From positions 1-64,000 of the forward strand of contig JAKOWB010000276.1 in assembly GCA_029781795.1 (NCBI GenBank): a DNA stretch of 64,000 bases. The letters run 5' to 3'. Source of the stretch: Pseudomonadota bacterium (lineage in GTDB: Bacteria > Pseudomonadota > Alphaproteobacteria > Kiloniellales > JACOMY01). The notes beneath the pieces were generated by a model that was not told the origin of the DNA, did not search any database, and saw nothing but the letters and a program-made list of their open reading frames with translations. Within the stretch, counting starts at the first letter, position 1. Each line of letters starts with the position of its first letter. Positions 18,879 to 27,522 of the stretch are shown here, in pieces. Made by a program: the position numbers and the translations under genes.

Positions 18879-20228
18879 ATGGCTCAACGACACCGCCTGC
18901 TTGCCTGCACCGCGCTTGCCGCGGCGCTGCTCGCGTCGCCGGCGGTGCAGGCGGCGAGCCTCGACGCCGGTGCCGAAATCTGGTTCGACAACCGCCTCTT
19001 CTTCCAGCCGCCGGAATGGGAAGGGCAGACCGATGCCCGGCTGCAGCCCTCGATCGCGGCCACCGCCGACCTGACGCTGACCTCGAAGGCGGGACACGAC
19101 ACGCTGCGCCTGGTGCCCTTCGGTCGCATCGACCCCTACGTGACCGACCGCAGCCATTGGGACATCCGCGAAGGCTACTACCTGCACCAGGACGACGGCT
19201 GGGACCTGCTGGTCGGTGCCAGCCGCGTCTTCTGGGGCGTCACCGAGAGCCGCCATCTGGTCAACATCATCAACCAGTCGGACTATCTCGAGGATATCGA
19301 CGGCGAGGACTACCTGGGCCAGCCGATGGTCAACCTCAGCATTTTCGGCGACTGGGGCACGCTCGACCTCTTTGCCATGACCGGTTTCCGCGAGCGGCAG
19401 TTCCCCAACAACGCGGGCCGCTACAGCCTGCCGATCTCGATCGACGAGGGCGCGGCCGAGTTCGAATCCGACCTGAAGCACTGGCAGCCGGATCTGGCGG
19501 TGCACTTCCGCACCACGCTGGACAATTGGGATTTCGGCCTGTCGCACTTCTATGGCACCAGCCGCGACCCGCGCTTCCAGGTGGTGCTGGATCCGGCGGC
19601 CCGCTTCCTGCCCGCGTCGGTGCAGAACCAGCTGAAGTCGCTGTCGATCGACGACCTGAACAAGGTCGACGACCTGCTCGCGGGAACCGGCATCAGCACC
19701 CCGCAGGCGCTGCACATCGCCGATTCCTTCATCTCCCTGGCGCCGGTCTACGACATCATCAACCAGTCCGGCATCGAGGCGCTCGGCGTCTATGACGACC
19801 TGCTGCTGAAGTTCGAGGGCGTGACCATCACCGGCCACGGCGGCGACCGCATCTGGTCGGCGGTCGGCGGGTTCGAGTACACCTTCACCGACTTCGCCTC
19901 CAGCGGCTTCGACCTGGGGCTGCTGGGCGAGGCGATCTACGACAGCCGCGACCTGGACGACGGCCCCTACACCATCTTCGACAACGACATCTTCGCTGGC
20001 GTCCGCCTGTCCTTCAACGACCTCGACACAACCAGCGTCCTCGTCGGCGGCTATGTCGACTGGAAGCTCGGCACCACGATCCTCACCGCCGAGATCGAGC
20101 GCCGCATCTTCGACAACATCAAGCTGTCGGTCGAGGCGCGCGGCTATCCCTACGTCAGCGACCAGGATCCCCTCGCCGTCTTCAAGCAGGACAGCTACGT
20201 CCAGGTCCGCCTGTCCTTCTTCTTCTAG
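18879..20228 (+). CDS. Outer-membrane beta-barrel protein linked to RND exporter
   Basis: A 449-residue protein with a signal peptide (cleavage near residue 25, AVQA). The remainder alternates polar and aromatic residues as in beta-strands and ends in LSFFF, a C-terminal aromatic of the type recognised by the BAM machinery. Segments such as FWGVTESRHLVNIINQ and FGDWGTLDLFAMTGFRERQFP occur in uncharacterised barrel proteins found near RND and LolA-like genes. Start ATG 18879 is chosen for its position at the signal peptide and the purine-rich GAACGAGGGA before it. It probably forms the outer-membrane exit or acceptor for the exported lipid. Substrate specificity is unknown. Confidence 0.7.
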   Translation: MAQRHRLLACTALAAALLASPAVQAASLDAGAEIWFDNRLFFQPPEWEGQTDARLQPSIAATADLTLTSKAGHDTLRLVPFGRIDPYVTDRSHWDIREGYYLHQDDGWDLLVGASRVFWGVTESRHLVNIINQSDYLEDIDGEDYLGQPMVNLSIFGDWGTLDLFAMTGFRERQFPNNAGRYSLPISIDEGAAEFESDLKHWQPDLAVHFRTTLDNWDFGLSHFYGTSRDPRFQVVLDPAARFLPASVQNQLKSLSIDDLNKVDDLLAGTGISTPQALHIADSFISLAPVYDIINQSGIEALGVYDDLLLKFEGVTITGHGGDRIWSAVGGFEYTFTDFASSGFDLGLLGEAIYDSRDLDDGPYTIFDNDIFAGVRLSFNDLDTTSVLVGGYVDWKLGTTILTAEIERRIFDNIKLSVEARGYPYVSDQDPLAVFKQDSYVQVRLSFFF

Positions 20229-20234
20229 GCTGCG

Positions 20235-21449
20235 ATGCCGACCGCGCCCGAGGTCGCCGTCATCGGCGGCGGCCCCGCCGGGCTCGCCGCCGCCGAGGTC
20301 CTGGCCGGCGCCGGCCGGCGGGTCGCGGTCTTCGAGGCCATGCCGTCGCTCGCCCGCAAGTTCCTGATGGCCGGACGCGGCGGGCTCAACCTCACGCACA
20401 GCGAGTCACTTGATGGCTTCCTCGGGCGCTACCGCGGCAGCGTGGCACCGCGCCTGGCCGAAGCGATCCGCGCCTTTCCGCCCGCCGCCCTGACCGCCTG
20501 GGCCGAGGGCCTGGGACAGCCGACCTTCGTCGGCTCCAGCGGCCGTGTCTTTCCTCGCGCCATGAAGGCCTCGCCCCTGCTGCGTGCCTGGCTGGCCCGG
20601 CTCGACACCCTGGGCGTCGCCCTCTTCCCGGGCCACCGCTGGCTGGGCTGGGACAGCGACCGACGCCTGCGTTTCGCCACCCCGTCGGGCGAGCTGACGC
20701 TCCATCCCGCGGCGACGCTGCTGGCGCTGGGCGGCGCAAGCTGGCCGCGTCTCGGCGGCGACGGCGCCTGGCTGCCGCTGCTGACCGAAGCCGGCGTAGC
20801 GAGCGCGCCGCTCGCGCCGGCCAACTGCGGCTTCCGCGTGGCCTGGTCCGAGCATCTGCGACAGCGTTTTGCCGGTGCGCCGCTGAAGCCGGTGACGCTG
20901 TCGTTCGCCGGCCGCGCGCTGCAGGGCGAATGCGTCATCACCACCGAGGGGCTGGAAGGCGGCGCGCTCTACGCGCTGTCGGCCGACCTGCGCGAAGCGA
21001 TCGCGCGGCAAGGCAGCGCCGTGCTGACGCTCGACCTGCGCCCGCACCTGGACGAGGCGACGCTGGCGCGGCGCCTCGCCGACCGCGGCGGCGCGCCCTC
21101 GCTGGCAACGCGGCTGCGCAAGGCCGGTGGCCTGTCGCCCGCCGCCGCCGCGCTGCTGCGCGAGGCCGGGCCGCCGCCGCCGGCCGCCGCGGACCTGGCC
21201 AGGCGCATCAAGGCGCTGCCCCTGACCCTGACGGGCACCGGCGCCCTGGCGCGCGCCATCTCGACCGCGGGCGGGGTCGCCGAGGCCGCGCTGGACGCAC
21301 GGTGGATGCTGCGCGCCCTGCCGGGGACCTTCCTCGCCGGGGAGATGCTGGACTGGGAGGCGCCGACCGGCGGCTACCTGCTGCAGGGCTGTTTCGCCAG
21401 CGGCCGCGCCGCGGCGGCCGGCCTGCTGGCCTGGCTGGCTCAGAGATAG
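20235..21449 (+). CDS. HI0933/YhiN-type FAD-dependent oxidoreductase (TIGR03862-like)
   Basis: A 404-residue flavoprotein. The N-terminal dinucleotide-binding loop is GGGPAG (11-16), followed by the family motif KFLMAGRGGLNLTHSE and, near the C-terminus, GEMLDWEAPTGGYLLQGCFASG, which closes the FAD site in this family. Related proteins include BaiN-like flavoproteins; the biological substrate is mostly unknown. It begins six bases after the beta-barrel stop, so it may belong to the lipid export operon, though the family is also common elsewhere. Its end overlaps the convergent sulfotransferase gene by ten bases. Confidence 0.85.
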   Translation: MPTAPEVAVIGGGPAGLAAAEVLAGAGRRVAVFEAMPSLARKFLMAGRGGLNLTHSESLDGFLGRYRGSVAPRLAEAIRAFPPAALTAWAEGLGQPTFVGSSGRVFPRAMKASPLLRAWLARLDTLGVALFPGHRWLGWDSDRRLRFATPSGELTLHPAATLLALGGASWPRLGGDGAWLPLLTEAGVASAPLAPANCGFRVAWSEHLRQRFAGAPLKPVTLSFAGRALQGECVITTEGLEGGALYALSADLREAIARQGSAVLTLDLRPHLDEATLARRLADRGGAPSLATRLRKAGGLSPAAAALLREAGPPPPAAADLARRIKALPLTLTGTGALARAISTAGGVAEAALDARWMLRALPGTFLAGEMLDWEAPTGGYLLQGCFASGRAAAAGLLAWLAQR

Positions 21450-22600
21450 CCGTAGCGCCGCATCATCGGGCCGCAGTAGGCCTCGATGACCGCCGCCTGC
21501 TCGGGTGTGAGCTGCGGCTGCTGCGCGGGGCGAAAGTGCCCGCCTTCCGCCAGCGGCGTCAGGGCCGCTTCCAGCGGACCGAAGTCGCCAAGGTCGAGGT
21601 CGGCATAGACCTGCCGCAGGACCGTGATCGGATCGGCGACGAGATCCTCGTAGCGGATCTCGACCAGGTTTCCCGCGGGCACCAGGTGCCGCGTCTGCTC
21701 GTAGTGCTCGAACAGGCGCCGGAAGCGCAGGAACCCGCGGCGCGACGCGTTCGCCGGCCAACGGCGACTCATCTGACCCATCGGACCCAGCAGGCCGATC
21801 ATCTTCACCATCGAGGGCACGACCGCGCGCGGATCGCGCACGATGTGCAGCACCTTGAGATCGGGATAGAGCCGCGCCAGGGTTTCCAGGCGACCGAGGT
21901 GGGGCGGCGATTTCAGCACCAGGCGCTGCCCCGCCTTGCCGACCATCACCGCGCGGAAGAAGCGCCGCATCTTGCGATCGAACCGCGCCTGCTCCGCCGG
22001 CGTCAGGGTCGCCGGCGCCAGCCGCCGCAGCGTCTCGTCGGCGGCGAAGGGAAACATCAGTTCCTCGTAGGGACTGGGCGCCCCGGTCATCAGCAGCGCA
22101 AACTCGTCCTCCTGCGGCAAGGTGAGGTCGAAGGTCATGAAGTCCATCGGCCGCTGCCGCGGCGCGACGAGCCTGCTGAGCCAGCGCACGACGTAGCGCG
22201 AGCGCTGGAAGTGCACCGGGCAGAAGCAGGCATAGCCGTCCGGCCAGGCGTGCTTCGGGTCCTTCGCCAGTAGTTCATGCAGCAGCGTGGTGCCACTGCG
22301 CCAGTGGCCGACGACGAACAGCGGCGCCGTCACTTCCGCGCGCGCGATCCGCCGCCCATAGAGCAGCGCCGTGTAGGAGCCGACGAAGGAGTTGATCAGC
22401 GACAGCAGGGTTATCAGCACCGCGCGCGGCCAATAGCTCGGCGAGACGCGGAAGCGGTGGCGGGCCAGCAGCGCGATCCAGACCCGAAAGGGGATGCCGA
22501 ACCAGATCAGCGGCAGGTTGATGTCGCTCTTGGGCCTCGGCTGCGGAAAGAGGTCGTCTGGGACCTCCGGCAGACCAGCGTCACTCGGCACTTCGGCCAT
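21440..22600 (-). CDS. Membrane-associated sulfotransferase-family protein
   Basis: A 386-residue protein. The 5'-phosphosulfate loop is VVGHWRSGTTLLHELL (about 97-110) and the 3'-phosphate motif is VRDPRAVVPSM. A hydrophobic stretch around residues 58-82 suggests membrane contact. The start ATG 22600 has GGGGGA before it; a longer frame reaches 22657 without signal. The best resemblance is to bacterial sulfotransferases acting on lipids or glycans. It is convergent with the flavoprotein of the polyketide locus, so a link to that lipid is possible but not shown. Confidence 0.78.
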   Translation of the reverse strand: MAEVPSDAGLPEVPDDLFPQPRPKSDINLPLIWFGIPFRVWIALLARHRFRVSPSYWPRAVLITLLSLINSFVGSYTALLYGRRIARAEVTAPLFVVGHWRSGTTLLHELLAKDPKHAWPDGYACFCPVHFQRSRYVVRWLSRLVAPRQRPMDFMTFDLTLPQEDEFALLMTGAPSPYEELMFPFAADETLRRLAPATLTPAEQARFDRKMRRFFRAVMVGKAGQRLVLKSPPHLGRLETLARLYPDLKVLHIVRDPRAVVPSMVKMIGLLGPMGQMSRRWPANASRRGFLRFRRLFEHYEQTRHLVPAGNLVEIRYEDLVADPITVLRQVYADLDLGDFGPLEAALTPLAEGGHFRPAQQPQLTPEQAAVIEAYCGPMMRRYGYL

Positions 22601-22792
22601 GTCCCCCAAAGCCCCCACCCTGCGAGCGGATCGGCAGGGCCAGGACGCACTCGGCAAATCCGACGCCTCTCGGGCGGAACCTTAGCAATTAATTAGGATT
22701 TTCCGAGCAGGGATTTAGCAGGCACTGGCCTGCATGGGGGCCTAGGGTCCCGGCGCGCCAGAGAGCGCACCAGATCGAAAGGAAACCGAGCC

Positions 22793-23476
22793 GTGACCGC
22801 GCAGCGCTTCGATATCTATGCCCCGATCCACAAGGCCTTCCGCCTGCTGATGACCGAGACCCTGGTCGCCGTCGGCCGAGTCGACGAGAACGACCTGCCG
22901 CAGGTCGAGCAGACACTGGGCCAGGTCGGCCGCCTGCTCGCCTTCTGCCGCATGCATGTCGAGGACGAGAACCGCTTCGTGCACAGCGCCATCCTGGCGC
23001 GGCGCCCCGCCGGCGCGCTGCAGACCCAGCAGGACCACGAGCATCACCTGTCCGACATCGCCGCCCTCGAGGCGCTGGCCGCCGAGGCCGGCGCCGCCAC
23101 CGGCCCGGCGCGCGCCCAGCGGCTGCACCAGCTCTACCGCGCGCTGGCTCGCTTCATCGGCGAGAACCTGGTGCACATGGAGGTCGAGGAGTCGGAGAAC
23201 AACGCGGCGCTCTGGTCGCTCTACAGCGACCAGGAGATCCTGGCGATCCATGACCAGATCCTGGCCTCGCTGCCGCCGGAGGCGGCGATGGCCGGCCTGG
23301 TGATGATCGTGCAGGCCTCGCGCCCCAGCGAGCGTGCCGGGATGCTGGGCGGGATGGCCAGGACCATGCCGGCGCCGGCCTTCGACGCGGTGCTGGAGGC
23401 GATCCGCCCGGCGCTCTCGCCGCTCGACCGGCAGAAGCTCTCGCTGGCGCTGGAGCAGCAGGCGCTGGCCGCCTGA
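22793..23476 (+). CDS. Hemerythrin-like (HHE-domain) protein
   Basis: A 227-residue helical protein with the spaced His and acidic residues of a diiron or haem-binding HHE fold: H13, H55 and E59 in HVEDE, H82/H84/H85 in DHEHH, H128 with E132 in HMEVEE. The last 80 residues form extra helices. The start is GTG 22793 with AAGGAAA before it; no ATG lies in frame nearby. Related proteins bind O2, NO or iron; which applies here is unknown. The 192-base gap to the divergent sulfotransferase gene contains an AT-rich patch (22685-22705) that could hold promoters for both. Confidence 0.72.
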   Translation: MTAQRFDIYAPIHKAFRLLMTETLVAVGRVDENDLPQVEQTLGQVGRLLAFCRMHVEDENRFVHSAILARRPAGALQTQQDHEHHLSDIAALEALAAEAGAATGPARAQRLHQLYRALARFIGENLVHMEVEESENNAALWSLYSDQEILAIHDQILASLPPEAAMAGLVMIVQASRPSERAGMLGGMARTMPAPAFDAVLEAIRPALSPLDRQKLSLALEQQALAA

Positions 23477-23482
23477 GGCGTG

Positions 23483-24805
23483 CTACATCTCGATGAGACG
23501 GACCGGCCGCGCCACCGCCAGGCGGAAGCGGCCGCGTCCGGTCTTCTCGATGGCAAGGCCCGCCGCCTTCTCCGCCAGGCGCCGCTGCAGCAGGATCAGC
23601 CGCGCCTCCAGGTTCTCGGCGTGGGCCGGCAGGCGCAGCGCCGGGTCGAGCCTGAGCTCGCGGTTGGTGAACTCCTCCCGGCCCGTCTTCTCGCGCGCGA
23701 GCAGCAGCCGCCAGAGGATGGCGCCGGCCACGCCCTTGATCAGGTAGTCCTCGGCCAGGAAGACGCTGTCGTTGACCGCATAGTGCCTCAGCTCCATCGG
23801 CGGACCGTCGCCCGGCGGCGGCGGCGCGGGTGCCCGCCGCGCCCGTGTCGCCGGCGTCGCGGCGGGCCTGAGGCGCGTCGCCAGTGCCGAGGCCAGCACG
23901 GTCAGCGCATCCTCCTCGTCATAGCCGAACCGCAGCTCTCCCGGGTCCTCGACGAAGAGCACGCCGAGCAGTCCCCGGCCGTCCTCGACCGGCACCGCGA
24001 GCTGGCTGCCCGGCGCGGCGAGGCCGGGAAAGGGGATCTCGTTCTCCAGGCCGGCCACGCCCGCCTGCCCTTTCAGGGTGCGCGCGTAGGCCTGGTCGAC
24101 CGTCATATGGCCGATGCGGATCGGCGTGCGTTCGCGCGCCGCCACGCCGATCACGCCCTGACCCAGGGCGATCTCGGAGCCGATGCCGGAATCGGGATAG
24201 CCGAGGCTCGCCAGCGTGTAGAGCCGCTGGCCATCGGCGGTGGGCAGCAGCAACGCCGCGTGACGCACGCGGAAGCGCTGCGCCAGGTCCTGCATCAGGC
24301 CGTCGAGCGCCGCCTCGAGCGAGGGCGCGGCGGCGAGGCGGCCGACACTGGCGCGCAGGGCCGGCAGCAGCGGCGCCGCCGGCGCACGCGGCGGCAGGCC
24401 CTCGCCCGGCAGGGCGACCAGCCGCTCCACCCGGCAGATGTCGGCGCCCAGCAGGCGGAAGACCCCGACCATGCCGCTGTGCGAGGCGATGCCGGCGAGC
24501 TTCGCCTTCATTGACTCGAACAGCGGCCCCTCGGTCTCGGTCCTGAGGTAGCGGATGGTCAGGCGGTAGCTGCGCGCCGAGGTCGGGTCGATCAGCTGCA
24601 GCTCCGCCACCGGATGGGCCAGCAGGTTGGCGCGGGTCTTGTTGAAGAACTGGTAGGAAAGCGCGACGTGCTCCTCGTCGAGGTAATGCACCTGCGAGAG
24701 GTAGGTGACGTTGGGCCAGCCGTCCGGCGCGACCGTGGCGATGCCGGCCGGGATCACCCCTTCGAAGCAGCCGCGGATCGCGCCGAGGCGCGGCTGCCCG
24801 CTCAT
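23483..24805 (-). CDS. Pyridoxamine-phosphate-oxidase-like flavin-binding protein with GAF domain
   Basis: A 440-residue, three-part protein. Residues 1-130 form a PNPOx-like split barrel (GIATVAPDGWPNVTYLSQV, with NKTRANLLAHP). Residues about 150-310 form a GAF domain (LGQGVIGVAARERTPIRI, AVPVEDGRGLLGVLFVEDP). The C-terminal 100 residues resemble a winged-helix domain (NDSVFLAEDYLIKGVAG). It may be a redox- or ligand-sensing protein rather than an enzyme; this is inference. The start overlaps the stop of the upstream flavin-fold gene (ATGA), so the two are coupled. Confidence 0.7.
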   Translation of the reverse strand: MSGQPRLGAIRGCFEGVIPAGIATVAPDGWPNVTYLSQVHYLDEEHVALSYQFFNKTRANLLAHPVAELQLIDPTSARSYRLTIRYLRTETEGPLFESMKAKLAGIASHSGMVGVFRLLGADICRVERLVALPGEGLPPRAPAAPLLPALRASVGRLAAAPSLEAALDGLMQDLAQRFRVRHAALLLPTADGQRLYTLASLGYPDSGIGSEIALGQGVIGVAARERTPIRIGHMTVDQAYARTLKGQAGVAGLENEIPFPGLAAPGSQLAVPVEDGRGLLGVLFVEDPGELRFGYDEEDALTVLASALATRLRPAATPATRARRAPAPPPPGDGPPMELRHYAVNDSVFLAEDYLIKGVAGAILWRLLLAREKTGREEFTNRELRLDPALRLPAHAENLEARLILLQRRLAEKAAGLAIEKTGRGRFRLAVARPVRLIEM

Positions 24806-25281
24806 GGCGCCACCGGCAGGCTGCAGCCGGCGCGCGGGCCCGGCGTCTGGTCGAACAGCAGGCGCGGCTGGAACGAGACCGCCACCAGACCGCCCTTGGC
24901 ACCGGCCAGCACGGCCTCGAGGAAGCGCCCGCCATGCCCCAGCGGCGACAGCTCCGCATCCATCGCCGCCAGGTAGCGTACCGGCAGGTCGCGGTCGCGC
25001 GGGCCAAGCGGCGAGACCTGCACCGCGTCGCCCTTGATCTGCAGCGTGCGGTTGGTCTGCGGCCGGCTGAACATCACGGCGATTGGCCCGCCTGCCTCGA
25101 GCGCGCCCAGCAGCTCCGCCCCCTCGTCGTCGCGCAGCACCACCAGCAGGCGGCCGCTGCGCTCGAGCAGTCGGCAGCCGATGGCGCGCGCCATCGCCGG
25201 CCGCCCCTCGCCGTCGGCCGCGGCCACCAGGATCGAAACGCCCGACTGCACGAAGGCGACGGCATCGGCGGAAAGCTGCAT
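24802..25281 (-). CDS. Small pyridoxamine-phosphate-oxidase-like split-barrel protein
   Basis: A 159-residue protein with a single split-barrel pattern: VSILVAAADGEGRPAMARAIG, then LLVVLRDDEGAELLGAL and FSRPQTNRTLQIKGDAV, typical for FMN- or haem-binding PNPOx-like folds. It is immediately upstream of, and overlaps by four bases with, a larger protein carrying the same fold plus GAF. No strong ribosome site precedes ATG 25281. Function unknown. Confidence 0.7.
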   Translation of the reverse strand: MQLSADAVAFVQSGVSILVAAADGEGRPAMARAIGCRLLERSGRLLVVLRDDEGAELLGALEAGGPIAVMFSRPQTNRTLQIKGDAVQVSPLGPRDRDLPVRYLAAMDAELSPLGHGGRFLEAVLAGAKGGLVAVSFQPRLLFDQTPGPRAGCSLPVAP

Positions 25282-25351
25282 GGGCCGGATGATAGGCGGG
25301 CGCCGGCATCGCCGGAAGCAGCCCGGGCGTCGCGGGCAGGCGGCGCGACGA

Positions 25352-26167
25352 TCAGCCCACAGGCGGCGCCTCGTCCAGCACGGCGACGCGGTGCATCTCG
25401 CGGCGGAAGCCGTGGTAGTCGTTCATCGGCAAATGCTGGGTGCAGCGGTTGTCCCAGAAAGCCAGCGATCCGGGGACCCAGGCCAGGCGCCAGACGTGCT
25501 CGGCCCGGGTGGCATGGTGGAACAGCCAGTCGAGCAGCGGCCGGCTCTCGTCGGCCGTCATGTTGCGGAACCGCGTGGTGTAGGTCTTGTTGACGAAGAG
25601 CAGCTTGCGGCCCGTCTCGGGATGCACCCGCACCACCGGATGCTCGTGACTCATGTTGACGTAGTCCGCCGGGTCGCCGCCGTAGCCCTGGTTCGGCACG
25701 TCGCTCTCGTGCAGCGCGACCAGGCCCTCCAGCAGCTCCTTCATGCCGTCCGACAGGGTGTCGTAGGCCAGGTACATGTTGGCGAAAAGCGTGTCGCCGC
25801 CCTTCGGCGGCGTCTCCAGCGCATAGAGCAGCGAGCCGAGCAGCGGGCGGGGCAGGAAGGAGACGTCGGCGTGCCACTGGCCGCCGAAGACGATGCGGCC
25901 CTCCTTCTCCTTCACCACGCGCAGCACGTCGGGGTGGCCCGGCAGCTGCTTGGCGTTCTGGAACTTGAAGACATGCAGCGGGCCGAAGTTGCGGGCGAAG
26001 GCCTTGTGCTGCTCGACCGTCAGCGACTGCTCGCGGAACACCAGGACCTGGTGCTCCAGCAGCGCCTGACGGATCGCCGCCACGGCGTTGCCGCCCTGCG
26101 GCTGCGCCAGGTCGATGTCGAAGACCTCGGCGCCCAGCGCCCCGCCCCTGGCCGGTACCACCCGCAT
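25352..26167 (-). CDS. TauD/TfdA-family Fe(II)/2-oxoglutarate dioxygenase
   Basis: A 271-residue non-haem iron dioxygenase. Iron ligands are H99 and D101 (WHADVSF) and H245 (TQH); R256 and R260 are placed as in TauD for 2-oxoglutarate binding. Length and motif spacing fit the TauD/TfdA family, whose members hydroxylate taurine, herbicides, sulfate esters and others; the substrate here is not evident. ATG 26167 is preceded by AGGCGG, and the longer frame to 26221 lacks a site. It is divergent from an XRE-cupin regulator, which may control it. Confidence 0.87.
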   Translation of the reverse strand: MRVVPARGGALGAEVFDIDLAQPQGGNAVAAIRQALLEHQVLVFREQSLTVEQHKAFARNFGPLHVFKFQNAKQLPGHPDVLRVVKEKEGRIVFGGQWHADVSFLPRPLLGSLLYALETPPKGGDTLFANMYLAYDTLSDGMKELLEGLVALHESDVPNQGYGGDPADYVNMSHEHPVVRVHPETGRKLLFVNKTYTTRFRNMTADESRPLLDWLFHHATRAEHVWRLAWVPGSLAFWDNRCTQHLPMNDYHGFRREMHRVAVLDEAPPVG

Positions 26168-26348
26168 GCCGCCTGCTCTCCCTGCCGGACCCGGCGGATG
26201 ATCGTCAGTGCCCCGCGCCAAGGCAACCGCACCGCGCGCGGGTCAGCTCGGCGTGCGGGTCGCACGGCGGCCGCCGCGCGACACCCCCGCCGTTGACTTG
26301 TGCTTCCCTGCCTTCCACCGTGCGCCAATGCAACCTGGAGGGCGAGGG

Positions 26349-27011
26349 ATGCTGGACAGCGACCGCGTCGCGCGCGAGATCGGCCGGCGCCTGCGCGCGC
26401 AGCGCACCGCGCGCGGACTGACGCTGCGCATGCTGGCGCGGCAGGCCGGTGTCTCCGAGGCGCTGCTGTCGCGCATCGAGCGCGGCCAGGTCGCGACCAC
26501 CGTGGCCAACCTGGTCACGCTGGCGGCCTGCCTCGGCGTCGGCCTGGGCGAGATTTTCGCCGGCGCCGAGAGCGCCGAGCCGCCGCCGAGCTATGCCCTG
26601 ACCCGCGCGCGCGAGGTCGAGACCCTGCCGACCACCAGCGCGCACGGCTACGAGTACCGGCCGCTCAGCGCTGGCCTGAAGTCGGCGCCGCTCAACGCGC
26701 TGCTGGTCACCTATCAGGGCGCCACGCCGGAGTCCTGGCTGACGCATCCCGGCTACGAGCTGCTCTACGTGGTCTCTGGCCGGCTGCGCTTCCAGATCGG
26801 CGAGGAGACGCTCTTCCTCGGCCCCGGCGACTGCCTGCTGTTCGATTCGCGCCAGCCGCACGCAGCCGAGAGCCTGGGCGCCAAGCCGGCGCGCACCTTG
26901 ATGGTGCTGGCGCGCGATCCGGCCGCCGCGCCGGCGACCGATTCCGCGCCGCTGCACCCCGCGCTCGAGCCGTCGAGCAAGCCTCCGCCGCGCCGCCGGC
27001 GCAGCGGCTAG
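26349..27011 (+). CDS. XRE-family transcriptional regulator with C-terminal cupin
   Basis: A 220-residue regulator. Residues 6-62 form a Cro/CI-type HTH (LTLRMLARQAGVSEALLSRIERG); residues about 110-190 form a cupin sensor (HPGYELLYVVSGRLRFQIGEE). The Arg-rich tail is probably disordered. ATG 26349 follows a GGAGGG ribosome site. Such proteins repress or activate adjacent metabolic genes upon binding a small effector. The neighbours are a TauD-type dioxygenase (divergent) and a cupin (downstream), the likely targets. Confidence 0.87.
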   Translation: MLDSDRVAREIGRRLRAQRTARGLTLRMLARQAGVSEALLSRIERGQVATTVANLVTLAACLGVGLGEIFAGAESAEPPPSYALTRAREVETLPTTSAHGYEYRPLSAGLKSAPLNALLVTYQGATPESWLTHPGYELLYVVSGRLRFQIGEETLFLGPGDCLLFDSRQPHAAESLGAKPARTLMVLARDPAAAPATDSAPLHPALEPSSKPPPRRRRSG

Positions 27012-27012
27012 G

Positions 27013-27051
27013 CTTGCACCAGGCGCAAGTTCTCTTGACTTCGGGTGCAAG
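27013..27051. promoter_or_regulatory. Inverted repeats around the -35 region of the cupin gene
   Basis: CTTGCACC (27013-27020) and GGTGCAAG (27044-27051) are exact inverted copies. Inside them CAAG-ttct-CTTG (27026-27037) is a second palindrome that runs into TTGACT (27035-27040), a good -35 box. The arrangement suits an operator, possibly for the XRE-cupin regulator encoded just upstream. Confidence 0.4.
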
Positions 27052-27096
27052 CGAGCGTTCACTGCCCTGCCTGTTGCCTATGTCGGGAGCAAGACC

Positions 27097-27522
27097 ATGA
27101 GCGAGCAGAAGCACCACGGACCGGAGTACGTCCACGTCGACGAGCGGCCCTGGGAGACGCTCCGCTTCCCCGGCCAGACCAGCAAGATGATCTTCCATCC
27201 GCGCCCGGAACGCCCGACCGAGCCCAACGCGGGCCTGGTGCGCTACGAGCCGGGCGCCCATCACCCCTTCCACAAGCACGACTTCGCCCAGGTCTGGTAC
27301 ATCCTCGAGGGCGAGTTCGAGATCGGCGGCAAGACCTGGGGCCCCGGCACCATGGTCTATCACCCCGATCCGCACTACGAGCATGACCTTTCGACCAAGA
27401 CCGGCGGCACCATGTTCTTCGTGCAGTACCAGGGGCCGACCACCGGCGGCCGGCCGATCTACGACAAGCGCTTCAACCTGGAGAAGCGCCGCGACCTGGC
27501 CGAGGAGAACCTGGAGCGCTGA
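27097..27522 (+). CDS. Cupin-domain protein
   Basis: A 141-residue single cupin. The first motif is HHPFHKHDFAQVWYILEG with candidate metal ligands H59, H61 and Q65; the second motif contributes H89, H93 or H96 in YHPDPHYEH. No other domain is seen. It may be a small metalloenzyme or a ligand-binding protein; reaction unknown. It lies 85 bases after the XRE-cupin regulator with an operator-like inverted repeat between them, so it is probably regulated by that protein. Confidence 0.78.
   Translation: MSEQKHHGPEYVHVDERPWETLRFPGQTSKMIFHPRPERPTEPNAGLVRYEPGAHHPFHKHDFAQVWYILEGEFEIGGKTWGPGTMVYHPDPHYEHDLSTKTGGTMFFVQYQGPTTGGRPIYDKRFNLEKRRDLAEENLER

Noticed and set aside
15319-20399. Two long minus-strand open frames (846 and 980 codons)
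   Set aside because: Opposite the exporter, LolA-like and barrel genes; low-complexity charged translations typical of GC-rich antisense.
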